A stretch of 64,000 nucleotides of DNA from Argentina anserina (Eukaryota > Streptophyta > Magnoliopsida > Rosales > Rosaceae), in contig NC_065877.1 in NCBI RefSeq assembly GCF_933775445.1, positions 4,464,001 to 4,528,000 of the forward strand, written 5' to 3'. How positions within the stretch are numbered: position 1 is the stretch's first letter; every line of letters starts with the position of its first letter. Positions 36,442-55,103 of this stretch are shown here, in pieces. The notes under the pieces were generated by a model that saw nothing but the letters and a program-made list of their open reading frames with translations, had not been told where the DNA came from and ran no database searches. The position numbers and the translations under genes are program-made.

Positions 36442-39400
36442 CTGCTCATGTTACTGCTTAATCTAAATGTTTGCTACTCAGTACTCGACTCCATGATCAT
36501 GTTTGAGAATGCTTAGCAATACACATTTCCATCAGCATGGAAAGACAGGCTAAAAGTTCTTGCTGGTGAGCTTTCTGGTGGTTTTTGTTTGTTTTGTTTC
36601 TCTCTATTTGGAACTACAGACGGACAAAGACCCAAAAAAAAAAAACAAAAAAACCAAAAACCAAAAATGAAAGGAATTTATATAGTTGGCTCTGGGGCTT
36701 TAGGTTTGGTGAGGTCAGTTTTTCTTTGTAACCTAATACATTCATTGGATTTATTCTTGTGTTTAGTTACTTCTGAGAAGTGTGAAGATATATATTAATT
36801 GTGCAACCATTTAGAGCTTAAGACAGTGAATCGAGTTTTGTAGGTTTGTCGTATGGCATTTTTGTATGTCATGTAGACAGTCTGGATTCTTTACATTGTA
36901 CAATGTCTCTATCTCAATTATTTAAATCGTCTCTGTTGGAGATCTGCAATGTTCTTGATTTGATATGAGACTAATCTAACAGTTGGCATGGTCTCGACGC
37001 AAGCGAGGCTGATTAGTTTAATTCTAATTGAGTTGAATTTGCATAATTGTATCCTTCTACTTATTATGAAGCGACAAAACCTTGTCAAAAGGTTTTCAAG
37101 TCCTTACGTCTAACCATCCTAATGATTCCATGCCAGTCCGCCAATGACAGTTTGGTTTAGATTCTGTGCAATCACATACTTTGCCTTTTGATCCCAAAAC
37201 AAGAAAATAGGAACAATTCTTTCTTGGTGTTATTAGTTTTAAGTCTTCTGTATATGATGGGATTTTTGCTGTCTTCTGGTTTCACATGGTAGCATGGTTG
37301 GTAGGCATGGTCTGTTGTCTTGTTTCGAAAATGAAAAACATGGTCTGCAGTGGAATCAGGCGAAGATGTTAGACCAAATATATATAATGTTGTGGTTTGT
37401 CCATGTGAGCTCAGATCATCATGGATCCTTGTAACACTAAAAACAACAGGTTTGATGGAATCCAATGTTGCGATTTCTTCGGATATTATTCGAATCATAT
37501 TGTTTTTGTCCACTAGGAAAGTATGTGGGGAATCAATATTATACCATGTAGACCAGACTGCAATTAGGGTTTGAGATAGATTAAGATGGTGCTGCCCCTT
37601 TAAAAAGTTCATGAGGTGCCGCTGCATTAGAGTACTCATCAATGGTAGTACCAAGGGAGCGGTGACAAACATATACAAGCTGGAGTGTTAAGCTGCAAGA
37701 ACAGAGGTTGCTTCCGACAGTTCAGCTCCATCAGAAATCTTTCTTGAGCCTAAGAGTTTGGCTCCTAAACTCAAATAATAAATCAGCGGATTGAGGATTG
37801 AAAGGGAACTTCCACAATGAACGATCTGATTTACAGTGCAAAAGAAACTGTGGCACTGTTTGCCACAATGGGCAGTAAGGACTATGTTTTCAAAGAAGAT
37901 TGGTGAGAAAAACATGGTTCAAGGAAACTGGTGCCCTTACTAAACTCACAGGACTGAAAATGTAGATGATCAGTTATGCAGGTCTTCCCTGTATGAAATA
38001 CCACAGATATGATACAGTATACCGATTTCTAAACTTTATTTGATCAATGTATGGTCGGTGTTACGGCATCCTCTTCAAGCAAAATACCATCTGCAACCAG
38101 TGAGTCGGCCTGCTTGATTGCCATAGTCGGAGTTCTTAAGTGAAGTGGCCAACTTTAGTAATCCGAATCAGCGTTCGGACTTCATCCGGTAAGTTCCGTG
38201 CTCATTTCCCGATCCTCATTCCTCTTAAGTTCGTACCAAATGCGTCCTGGGGTGGTTTTGATATTGAGAATGGTTCTTGTGCAGGTGCAAGAAGCACACA
38301 CTGCACGAAAAGTACTAGTAGTGTATTTATACGTGTTTTGTATGCTCCGGCAAACCGAATGCCTCAGTTGCCTTGCTAATGCTACCTGTTAACGTTGCAT
38401 CATATACTCGAGCAAAAGAGATTTGAACTTATTATTCAGATGCATTATAAAATAATCCTGCACCAAATTACAAACGAATAAGCAGTGTCCAATTCAAACG
38501 ATTCCTTACAGGGTTAGGAATCATCAGTGGAAACAAATGACGCACTCCGATCCCTCATTTAGATTGGTCAAGTCTCATGTAAAACTAAATTGATCTTTTA
38601 AAACTAAATATATCCAAACGCAATTTTATTTGGGAGATGATGTTGAAAGAAACAAAGTGACTTGAGAAAGGTATCCAACTGATGTCGATATAAGGCTTTA
38701 TAAGTAGTGGAATTGTAGAAGAATGGGGTGAAAACGATTAAAAGCCGATCGATCAGTATTCGATCTAGAATTATTGATGAACAAAAGGTTGCAATTGCTG
38801 CCCTAGATTGCAAAATTGCACAAGGAAGGCAACACTCAGAGTTGTGGAGTTTGTTGGGCATTGAATGGGCGCGTCCTTGTTTATAATGATGATGTTCTTG
38901 TTGGCTTCTATATGGTGTGAATGAAAGGAATCGCTTGACCAACTCCAAAGCATTACCTTGATATCATTGCCAATGGTAGCCCATGAACATAGTGATATCT
39001 CAACCAAAAAGTTAGTATTCTGCTTATTCCCCCCAATGAGGCTCTAGATCAAAATTATCAAAAAGTCGAGAGTCGAGAGTCAAGAGTCAAGACGATCGTA
39101 AAAGGGTAAATTAGTATAAAAATGACTATGAGAGTAAGTTTCGAACAATATTAGTGCATTCTCTTATAGCGTAAATGAATTCAAGTATCTCGTTTTATAG
39201 TGCTCTAGAGTATTGAAGCTCAAAAGAGGCTGAAAAGCGTTGGTTTGAGACTCACTCGGAAGTCGGAATAATGACAAATCTAGTAACTCCGATCTTACCG
39301 ATTGATTACTTTTCAAGAGATAAAAGCAAAAACAAATTACCATTGGGTGACGTACATGGTAAATTCCCAAATTCGGAAATGGGTTGGTGGTCACAGACAG

Positions 39401-39520
39401 ACCCAATAAAACCCACGCCGTTCACTGCTGATGGGCCCAAAGCCCCCCCCCCCCCCCAACAACCTCTTCCGTGCACGTGGCAGTCACACAAACACAGTGC
39501 ACCCTCAACACAATCCACCC
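36442..39520. other. 3' UTR and intergenic, no firm gene
   Basis: The KH 3' UTR runs to about 36900. A 167-codon minus frame at 37172-37678 opens only with TTG and shows no domain. A run of GTCGAGA/GTCAAGA heptamers lies at about 39063-39091. Confidence 0.4.
39443..39457. repeat. Run of 15 C
   Basis: An uninterrupted C15 tract about 90 bp before the RETICULATA-related TATA box. Long C runs are rare in plant DNA. Its length may be uncertain because such runs are prone to sequencing error. Confidence 0.8.
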
Positions 39521-39529
39521 CCGCGTCAT

Positions 39530-39537
39530 TATAAAAC
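39530..39537 (+). promoter_or_regulatory. Probable TATA box of the RETICULATA-related gene
   Basis: TATAAAAC about 160 bp before the start codon, followed by a CT-rich leader. Confidence 0.5.
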
Positions 39538-39690
39538 TCCCCCCTCTCTCCAACTCTAGGTTTTCCGATATTTCCAGACACTAAACGACACTGAAAGCCG
39601 GCCTCCTCCTGGGTTTAACACCCTCCTCCTTCACTCTTCTTCTTTCATCCCCGATTCTCATTTCTAGGGTTTTCAGATCACAGCCCCAAA

Positions 39691-40656
39691 ATGGCCGCCG
39701 CCGCCCAGCTCCGCCTCTCCTCTCTCCGCAAACCCCACTCCGCTCTTTCCGACCACCGCCGCGCCTCCATCAATCCCTCAATCTCCTTCCCCTATTCCAA
39801 AACCCTAAACCAACCTCTCTCCTTCGGCCCTAAAAACGGAAGACCCCATCTTTCGTTTTCCGGCGGAAACGGCGGCAATTTCTCCGGCCGCGGCGGCGGC
39901 GGAGGAGGTAGCGGGGACTGGAGCCAGGGAGATGAGAATGAAGAGTCGAAGCCGTCGGTGGTTGAGGGGTTCGGGTTGTTGGGTATGTTTCTGAACGGGT
40001 GGCGATCGAGAGTCGCCGCCGATCCGCAGTTTCCGTTCAAGGTTCTGATGGAGGAGGTCGTCGGAGTGAGCTCCTGCGTCCTCGGCGACATGGCTTCCCG
40101 CCCCAACTTCGGCCTCAACGAGCTTGATTTCGTGTTCTCAACTCTCGTCGTCGGCTGCATTCTCAACTTCACGTTGATGTATCTGCTGGCGCCGAGCTTG
40201 TCCGCCACCGCCGCAACCCTGCCTTCGATATTCGCCAGCTGTCCGGCGAGCCACATGTTCGAGCCGGGCTCTTTCGGGCTGATGAGTCGGCTGGGGACGT
40301 TTGTATACAAAGGGGCCGTGTTTGCAGGGGTTGGATTCGCTGCCGGGCTGGCGGGGACGGCGCTGTCGAACGGGCTGATCAAGCTGAGGAAGAAAATGGA
40401 CCCGAATTTTGAGACCCCGAATAAGCCGCCACCGACATTGTTGAATGCGGTGACTTGGGCAATGCACATGGGTTTCAGTAGTAACTTGAGGTACCAGACG
40501 CTGAATGGGGTGGAGTATGTGCTCGGGAAGGGGCTGCCGCCGCTGGCGTTTAAGTCTTCGGTGGTGGTGCTGAGGTGTCTGAACAATGTGCTTGGCGGGG
40601 TGACATTCGTGCTTCTGGCGAGGTTGACAGGATCGCAGACGGCTGCCGAGAAGTGA
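39691..40656 (+). CDS. RETICULATA-related chloroplast membrane protein (DUF3411)
   Basis: Single exon, 321 residues, with a good start in CCAAAATGG. The first 60 or so residues are rich in Ser, Arg, Pro and Ala and low in acids, as in a chloroplast transit peptide. A Gly-rich linker follows (about 65-83). The DUF3411 core runs from FLNGWRSRVAADPQFPFKVL through LMEEVVGVSSCVLGDMASRP, then FVFSTLVVGCILNFTLMYLL, and ends near LGGVTFVLLARLTG. Several hydrophobic segments would sit in the envelope. RETICULATA and its relatives affect leaf mesophyll and chloroplast development; their biochemical role is debated. From memory it corresponds to At3g08630/At3g08640 (RER2/RER3). Local GC is much higher than in the flanks, as is common for transit-peptide genes. 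Confidence 0.93.
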   Translation: MAAAAQLRLSSLRKPHSALSDHRRASINPSISFPYSKTLNQPLSFGPKNGRPHLSFSGGNGGNFSGRGGGGGGSGDWSQGDENEESKPSVVEGFGLLGMFLNGWRSRVAADPQFPFKVLMEEVVGVSSCVLGDMASRPNFGLNELDFVFSTLVVGCILNFTLMYLLAPSLSATAATLPSIFASCPASHMFEPGSFGLMSRLGTFVYKGAVFAGVGFAAGLAGTALSNGLIKLRKKMDPNFETPNKPPPTLLNAVTWAMHMGFSSNLRYQTLNGVEYVLGKGLPPLAFKSSVVVLRCLNNVLGGVTFVLLARLTGSQTAAEK

Positions 40657-41326
40657 TGACTTTTGTGGCGTGTTGTTTTGTTTATAAACTTGATATCTAG
40701 TTTTGTAGTGACAATAATAAAGTTGTAGGTCTTCTTTCAAAGTTCATCAGGCAATGCTTGTTTTCTCTCCATGTTCTTCAAATTTTGAGATTTTCAGGTC
40801 TTGCATGAAACTTGTGATTGAAGCCTTTCAGGTGGATTCAATTATTTTCAGGTTCCTACCTACAGTCTTGTCAACCTGACAATCCTGGTTCCCCTAATTA
40901 TTGGTCTGAACTAAGGGACATGGCTTCGTTGGTCCCCTTCAATTAGATTTGCTTGCTTGTTAAGTTTGTCGATTCTCACTGTGAAAGGGAAAGGGACAAA
41001 GGTTCAAAATCTACCTAAAGTTGAAGTTGATGTCACAGAGGGATACAAACTCAATTCCTCATCTCTCATAATATATAACATTATTTTCTATTGTTTTACA
41101 ACAATCTGACAGCCAAGCTCCGTTCTCTATTCTACGCAAAAGGTGATGTATGCTCCTGATGAATCCTCCATGTCAACCACTCCCAACACTCGTTATGAGT
41201 CCTTCATGTCAATTACTCCCAACACGTACGTTAAGGCAATATCTTTACAAATCTTTTCAGGGCATGGTTACGCGAGCACAAGTGCAATCTAAGCAATTAC
41301 ACGGTTGAGCTGCAGCACTAGCAACA
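40657..41326. other. Convergent 3' flanks of the RETICULATA-related and ZIP genes
   Basis: No gene. A 29-bp unit (TCCTCCATGTCAACCACTCC) at 41161-41189 is repeated with changes at 41197-41225. Confidence 0.5.
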
Positions 41327-44221
41327 CTATCTGACGGCCTCTGGTGCAGAATTGCAATAAGGTGTGTGCAAGCAAACCAACTTGGTGCAAGTCAAACACA
41401 AAGTTGCAAGAACCACACCTATCACTAGTCCACAACTGCTTTTTCGCATATCCAACCTCCCAGCTCTCCTTACTACCATTCCAAAACTTGGGAGCAGTCC
41501 CCCACAAGCAAACACCATGACATGGTCTAGACCGCTATAGTCAATTCCTGCCAGTATTGCTCCAATTGCAGATATTGGACCCATGAATCCAATTAGAGCA
41601 GCTGCGGCAAGGGACCCCTGCCAGTTATCTGTAGCCCCGAAGATGCAGCTAGCCACAGCTGCACCCCGAGGGAGTCCGTGGAGGGAGACAGGAAGAACCA
41701 TGTGCCGACCAAGTCCATACGCTTTTGGAGCAGCAACCCCTAGTGCAAGCCCTTCAGCCAAAGCATGAAGAGCAACTGCTCCACATGCCAAGAACGACTG
41801 GAGGGTGTGAACACTCACTGGAAAACCAGTTACTGTTGGCAAATTATGAAGAGAAGTCTTTTTGCGGCCTGCAAGCTTCAAAATACTAGAACTCAAAGTA
41901 TGGACAGATGCAGCTCCCAAGGCAAGCAACAACATCAGCGGAAGAAATCCCATCTTTGAAGAGAAAAGTAGCTGCGATGGTCGCCAGGCACCAAGGACAA
42001 AGGCAATGCCAGATGCTGCACCCATGAGAAGAGCATGCTGGAAATGGAAAGAAAGTGCGAATGCAACAAGGACCATACCACCAAGCAATGGCCCAAGACC
42101 AAATAGCAATGAAACAAAGAAGCCAGAGGCATCCTCTGAGCTGAAACACATAATATGCCAATAAGAGTACATCCAAAGTGAGCTGAAAGTACATTTTAAT
42201 AATCTGAACATTTCAAAAAGCTGCTATAATTCATGTAAAGTTTGTAAACATTAATCATCGGACATGCATTTTTCTCAGCCTGAGAAAAAACTTACTTGTA
42301 GTCATGGCTGAAACTCTGAAAAACAGTGCTAAGTGCTTCCATGAATGCAACAGAGAGAGTAGCTGCAGATGCAACTTGTGATGGAGATGCTTCCTACAGA
42401 GCACCAGCAACTAAATGAGTACAACACTGGGGGCATAATTAATGAATTCACGTCATCACCATCAGTTGGACCAAAATGCTCTAGAAGCCTACTGCAAAAG
42501 AAAAAACCATCTTTTTACTAAATAATAACAAACAAGTCCCATGATGTCTGTTACCTTAAATGCATCAGGAAGCACCTCTGCAACAACCATCCAGATCATA
42601 CATCCAGCGGCGAAGCCCGTACAGAAAGGAAGGAACTTGCTAAACGCATCAGCACACATGAATGAAGGAACTGCTACAAGGGGCTGCAGGAACAACATGA
42701 GTCAAAGATGTTCATACTGAAAGTGCTATTTAGACTGCTAAAGTCCTCAAGAGTTGTAGTAGGACCAGGAAAAAAAAATTATTTGACCAATATTTAAGAG
42801 GGTTTATGGGAGGTAAGTGGCTTCCGGCTTCCATTGCCAGGTGGCCCAGATCAATATCCCTCCAATAAATCAAGTCAGGACTTTGTTAATTAGACATTAA
42901 ATCAAATATCCAAAACACTAGATCTTGGACTGAAATGTTTTTACAGCTTATTCAAAATTCTCCTAGACAAAGACAGTTATTCAAAATTTCATGACAATTT
43001 ATATCCAATCAAATTACCTGTGGTAATGAAGTAATTACACTCCACAACATGGCATTCTGTGGAGAAACACCCCTTGATGCGAGCACCATACTTACAGCTA
43101 GCCCTTCTGGTATGTTGTGGACAGCAATAGCCAAAGTTACCAAAAGGCCCTGAGAGAAACCTTTTGAACCAGCAAAGGAAACCCCAACACCAGAGCCTTC
43201 CCCAAATGAATGAAGAGTCATTATTCCAATCACAAGAACTACTTTAGTTGCATCTGCACCTTTAATATCCAACATACTAACTTCTCCGTATTGTTCGAGA
43301 AACTGAAACCAGATGCAATAATGTCAACCATAATGAGATCTTGATATATATCGGCATCATGTACAAGTGAAAACCAGAACTAGCACAGCTACAAAGTAAA
43401 CTATTGCCCTAGTTAATAAACTTGTACTTAAAAGCTTGAAGAACATCTTATCATTTTCAACCTGTATGTCCCAAAACCCTAAAACTCTCTGTATGTCCTC
43501 TCATAAAGAGATTGGCATGCCAACGCACTTTTGCACAAACATATATTGAAACATCACAGTTGGAATCTAGAAAGCTTGTGTTGACTTTATAACTCAATTA
43601 TACTGCCATTGTAGGAACTAAATTAGGATACTAAATCGATCTGCAAGAGATGATAGTTTTATAAAAAAGCAAGAATAAAGTATCAAAAATACACATGGGA
43701 AACATATCAAAGATGGGGCAGATTTGTAAAGACAGAAAATGAGGAAAAGTTAATACCTTCTTGCAAAGCAAGATAAAAACTCCCCCAGCTAATATCCCAA
43801 AGACCACCCAGTTGCCTGCTCCATGACCTTGCCCTTCCTGTATAAGATCAAAGCTTGCAGCCAACATGACACCAGCAGCCATTCCGTTGCACAGACCAGC
43901 CCATTGCGGATCAAGCTCCACAAAGAAGAATGGCAGTGCACCTAAACCAGTGGCAGCAGCCATTGCCAGCGTAAATAATGCAACGGTGGAGATTGATACT
44001 TTGTTGTTCCCGCTCTTTGCTTCACCCACCCCATCATTTATATCCTCAAACCTTAAAGTATCCTCGCTACCAGAGCCATCAATAACATTAGTTCTCACAT
44101 TCTTGTGCGGAGCAGATATTATCTTCTGCGTAACCTCTTCTCCAGACTCAGCAGTAGCATACCCAAAAAGAACCACGCAGAGCAGTGCAAACAACAAAAC
44201 GTCCCTACAAGTAGACTTCAT
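41327..44221 (-). CDS. ZIP-family metal transporter with two ZIP-like halves
   Basis: Five exons join in frame: 44221-43757, 43302-43018, 42683-42555, 42393-42296, 42140-41327, giving 596 residues. I use the ATG at 44221, as the frame upstream opens only with GTG. A signal peptide (1-25, MKSTCRDVLLFALLCVVLFG) precedes a soluble stretch. The first ZIP core has the paired metal motifs HSFGEG (186-191) and HNIPEG (217-222). The second half, from about 325, repeats the plan with about eight helices and motifs HALAEG (451-456) and HGLPRG (480-485), where the second Glu is Arg. ZIP proteins carry Zn, Fe or Mn towards the cytosol. From memory this is the At3g08650 type, of similar length. Substrate and membrane cannot be read from sequence; the signal peptide points to the secretory pathway. 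Confidence 0.9.
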
Positions 44222-45119
44222 TTTCACTCGTAATCTCTCACTAGCACGATCACAACTTCAGTTTTATAATACTGAGGGGTGCACTCTATATTCTTCTCTC
44301 CGATGCTACCGGGTATGCTGTGACTCTATCAAACCATCCAAGGCCACTTCTCGATTACGAAGCCACCCTTCGTGGTTTGATGTGCCCTGATGTCAATATA
44401 ACCAGCTAATTTCAACTACCAAAACAACAAATGTAATACATACAACTTTTACTCCCCCATAAGCGTGTAAATTGTAGAGTACAGCTTCCAATTTAAACCC
44501 ACCACCGCATTCTATTGTACAGCATCCAATTCACAATCTTAATTCCGAAACTACAATCACAACTAAAGCAAATTAAACTAGTCTTATCTCAACGCCCAAT
44601 ATAAATAAATCAACAATTCAACAACATGGGACTGAAATGATCAACCAAGCAATACCCTATTCCGAAATCGAATCAAAGTTATCATCTTTATCAACAAAAA
44701 CCAATCAAGCACAAACCTTTCAATCAACCAATCATGAACAAAGAACCCTAATTTGAAAACAAAAAACAGGAGAGAATCGATCAATGATACCTAAATTGAA
44801 AATGAGATGAAGATGAAATGAGAATCAAAATTACCAGAAGAAAAAGATAGATAGCACCGAGAGAGAGAGAGAGGGCTTGACTTAACGTGAGTCAAAAGCA
44901 ATGAGAGAGAAAGACAGAGAGGGTTTGGTTCTTCCGGGAATAATGAGAAACTTGGGGGTCGCCGTGGATGAAAGGTTGGATTATGGATTAAATCCATAAA
45001 TTAATAAGCATATTTCAGACGTACGAGTAAAGTCGGAGTCATTTGGACTTTGGTGCAATTTTATTTTTAATTTCAATTTCATTTGAATTTATTTGCTGTG
45101 ACTGCGAGTCTAGCACGTT
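44222..45119. other. 5' leader and promoter of the ZIP gene, then intergenic
   Basis: Read on the minus strand, a CT-rich leader (CTCTCTCTCTCTC) lies at about 44860-44875. A leader intron between there and 44221 is possible. No other gene seen. Confidence 0.4.
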
Positions 45120-45189
45120 GTATTTGGATGAAATCGGTGATTGCAGAAAGTGGAAATGGTATGGGGATGTTTTTGGTGTCATCAAAGTT

Positions 45190-45378
45190 TATGGGAGAGC
45201 TTGGTTATGCTACACCACCGACATATACGTATTTGTTACACAATCTCCGGATATAAATTTCCGTATGAGAATTTACAAATCGCGAACCAACGAGAGATAC
45301 TGGCAATGACGATCGAACCTGCTTGGGTGATACACCTCAAGTCTGCCCTTACCAACTGAGCCAAACCTCGTTGGTTGG
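45190..45378 (-). mobile_element. tRNA-derived SINE remnant
   Basis: On the minus strand the head carries a box A-like TGGCTCAGTTGG (45352-45363) and a box B GGTTCGATC (45311-45319), about 33 bp apart, which is the RNA polymerase III promoter spacing of tRNAs. The body that follows is not tRNA-like, as expected for a SINE. The outer limits are approximate, and I could not define a target duplication. Confidence 0.55.
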
Positions 45379-46216
45379 CGGTATGAGGATGTTTTGGGTA
45401 TGTCTTTCCATTTTTGGTTGGTGTTCCTAGGTTTGATCATCTCTAATTAATGATCAAAGTTACACGGTTGATAAATAGTATTTTGATTAATACACAAATT
45501 GAAGTTAGATATATTATCGATGACTAAAACATTGACTATCAATATATATAACAGTTAGATAAAAAATCATATAAATGTGATATATTATCGATAATATGAA
45601 GTTAACAAGCAAGTTACTTATAAGTTACCGGAAGCGGCTTACGAAACTATTCAGTGTTGAACTGTTGATAACAATTACTAATCTTATAGGGAATATGTTT
45701 GATAGTTTGTATTAGTTCCTATATTATCAATGTACAGCTCGTCGATCGTTTCCAATTGTGTGACTGGAGACAATCAAACAAATAGAGAGGAAAACTTAAC
45801 TGGAGCACAAACGAGAATTGCCTAGTGCAATCCAGCTGAAAATGCATATCTCGGATTCACAAGAAAACAACCAATGCTAGTGTATGCCACCTTCTCTTCG
45901 TTCCATTTGCTACGCGTTGATAAAATATAGTCGTTTACAGTCTTCTTCGCAGAACCATTGGTATGCAAAACAAACACCTAGAGATGCACATTTGATTAGT
46001 AATTTGTTAGCAACAACTTTACAGTCATATCACTATTTTTGCTCAATTGTTCTGATACATCAATAAAATTACACACACATAATCACACTATCTATGTACC
46101 CTTCCCACTGATTCACCACTTTGCAGACCAAAACCGAGATACTTTACACTGAAATCATCAGGAGATGCTAATTCTCTTCCTATTCAGAACCAAAGGTAAA
46201 TGAACTCCTGAGCCTG
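45379..46216. other. Intergenic, 3' flank of the receptor kinase
   Basis: AT-rich. No gene seen. The right part is probably the kinase 3' UTR. Confidence 0.4.
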
Positions 46217-52987
<6,771 letters not shown>

Positions 52988-54965
52988 TCTAACAATCCAA
53001 ACAATCAATTCTCAGCAACAGAATCAATCAGCAAATAAGAAAAACAGATAAAGCTTGAAACTTGGCAAAGATCTCAAAAGCAAAATGATACCTTTCGGTT
53101 AAAGATAGGAACTTTAAGACTTGTTGGGTGAGTTTCTGCAGAAAATATAAATGAAACTTAGGATGAGAAAAGTTTGAGGTACTTGTTCGTGGTCATGATG
53201 ATGACCGTTCATTATAGCTTCCGAGACTATCTGTGGCGTTGGCTATCGTCATGGTTTGGTTGGTCGGTAGAACAAGAAGGCATCAGGCATGTACGTTTTA
53301 CAGATTATTATTTAGAGATATTTTAATATTGGGAGTAAAAGCTGAACAGATAAGAACTTGAAGGAGAAACTTGACCTCTTCCTACTTCTCTGTTGTGTCT
53401 CCATCTGACTCTCCAGCTTTTCAATCTTCTCGGCGTGTGAGAGTTAGTGAGAGTGAGACAGTGAAACTTATGGGGGAGACGTTGACTTTTCTTTGACTAT
53501 TTGATTGTACCAAACCCGCCATTTTTGTAGTGCTTGTGGGGGTGGAAGACCGAATAGGATCTTGGTTTTTCTAAGAGGAGAAAATAAGAAAGCACGTTTT
53601 CTTGAATTTTATGCCTCCAAGTGATTCCCTTTCACACTATATAACAAAATTAAGATCTGGATGTTGCGTTTGTTTAAGCGTTTTGTGACTTTGTCTTTGT
53701 GGGGATTAGATTGTTTAATCATGAGTGTAATCATTTTGATCACAATAGTGGGATATATGCCTAGGTGCATATGCTTGTACTTTGGGACATAATTTGTCAA
53801 CGTTTTCTAAGTGGAACATTAGGTTTTGACACATACAGTGACGTTGGTCTTGTTTTCAAGTTCATCTATTGAACTAAAAAGGGTTCCTAGAATTTGGTAA
53901 GGAACTTATGTTTATCTTAACCCCCAACAAGTCTTTAATTTAAACTTTTATATTTCGAGGTAGCTTATTCTAGTAGGAAAAAAGAAAATACATACACTTA
54001 ACTAGAAGCGATTGCCTGTATGGTCTCTACCACGCTCTTTGAGTCTACATTGTATAGCATCCACGTATATAGTTATATATTTCATTATCCACACAATCAT
54101 TTTCTCCACAAATTTGAGTTAGTAGCGTTTTCTAGACCATCATTTTTTTTTCCACACTCATTTCGTTATCTATACTAGTCTGTACCCATGTAAATTTCCA
54201 CGGATTACACAATCACTTTAAAAAAAATTAGTTTTGATTTATCTACTTCTCACTACTCATAATTTTCTCCTAATTTTAAATCATATTCTACATCTCCTAC
54301 ATTTTCACCTTTTTTCTTAATTTTATTTTGCTTTAATTTTTATAATTTACCTTATTATCCATCCGACATAGTATTTTCTCTCTTATTATTATTTAATCTC
54401 TAATATGGTCATTTTAGAGACTTTAAAACTTTAGTTAAACGGTTAGCACCAAATCCACGCTTCTAAATTATAGTAATGGAAATTAGAGATTTCGTATCAC
54501 TGGAATAGATGTACGGATGTACCCCTTGTGATACAAGTCACATAAGATGGCTCCCACAATAACTAATTACCAAGACATGACAAAATGCAGCCGTCCTCTT
54601 CATAACAACTTGAAATTGCCTGTGTCTTCAATGCTTAAATAACAGGATATCTCATGTCACTCTAGCTACTGACATTGATATGATCGTTCTATGAGATTCA
54701 AGCCAATTGTGCATTAATGCACATTCCAGATGATCTAAAAACCATCTGGGGGTTCTGAAATCTGAACTACCCCAAAAAACTGTAGTGGAATAAAATAGTT
54801 GTACACAGCTCAGATGGTGTTGTGTTGGGTTTTGGTGAGGTTGATCCTTTTGTGCTCAAAAGGACATCTGGAAATTGGAATTGTCAAATGAGAAATGTCA
54901 TTTTCTCTCATAGTCAACGAAAGATAAATACAATGTTTTTTTTTCAATGACATCAATATGAGTCT
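52988..54965. other. Promoter of the receptor kinase and intergenic DNA
   Basis: Probably a non-coding first exon and leader intron near 53050-53470 on the minus strand. The rest is AT-rich without genes. Confidence 0.4.
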
Positions 54966-55103
54966 CATGTGGATAGGGATGAGTCCGGGGACAAGGTACC
55001 TACGGGTAATCGACCCTAATGGGGGAGTATTTTGGGTATAATCGGATAATGAGTACGGGGATCTCCGCTATTCGGATAGCGGAAACGGGTAAGGGACGGG
55101 GAT

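Noticed and set aside
37172..37678. 167-codon minus-strand frame
   Set aside because: Opens with TTG, shows no recognisable domain and no splice partners. It could be a decayed gene but evidence is too weak to call.
39792..40740. Long minus-strand frames of 264 and 200 residues
   Set aside because: Antisense shadows of the GC-rich RETICULATA-related coding exon.
41583..42164. Plus-strand frames over the last ZIP exon
   Set aside because: Antisense shadows of the ZIP coding sequence, which has clear transporter motifs.
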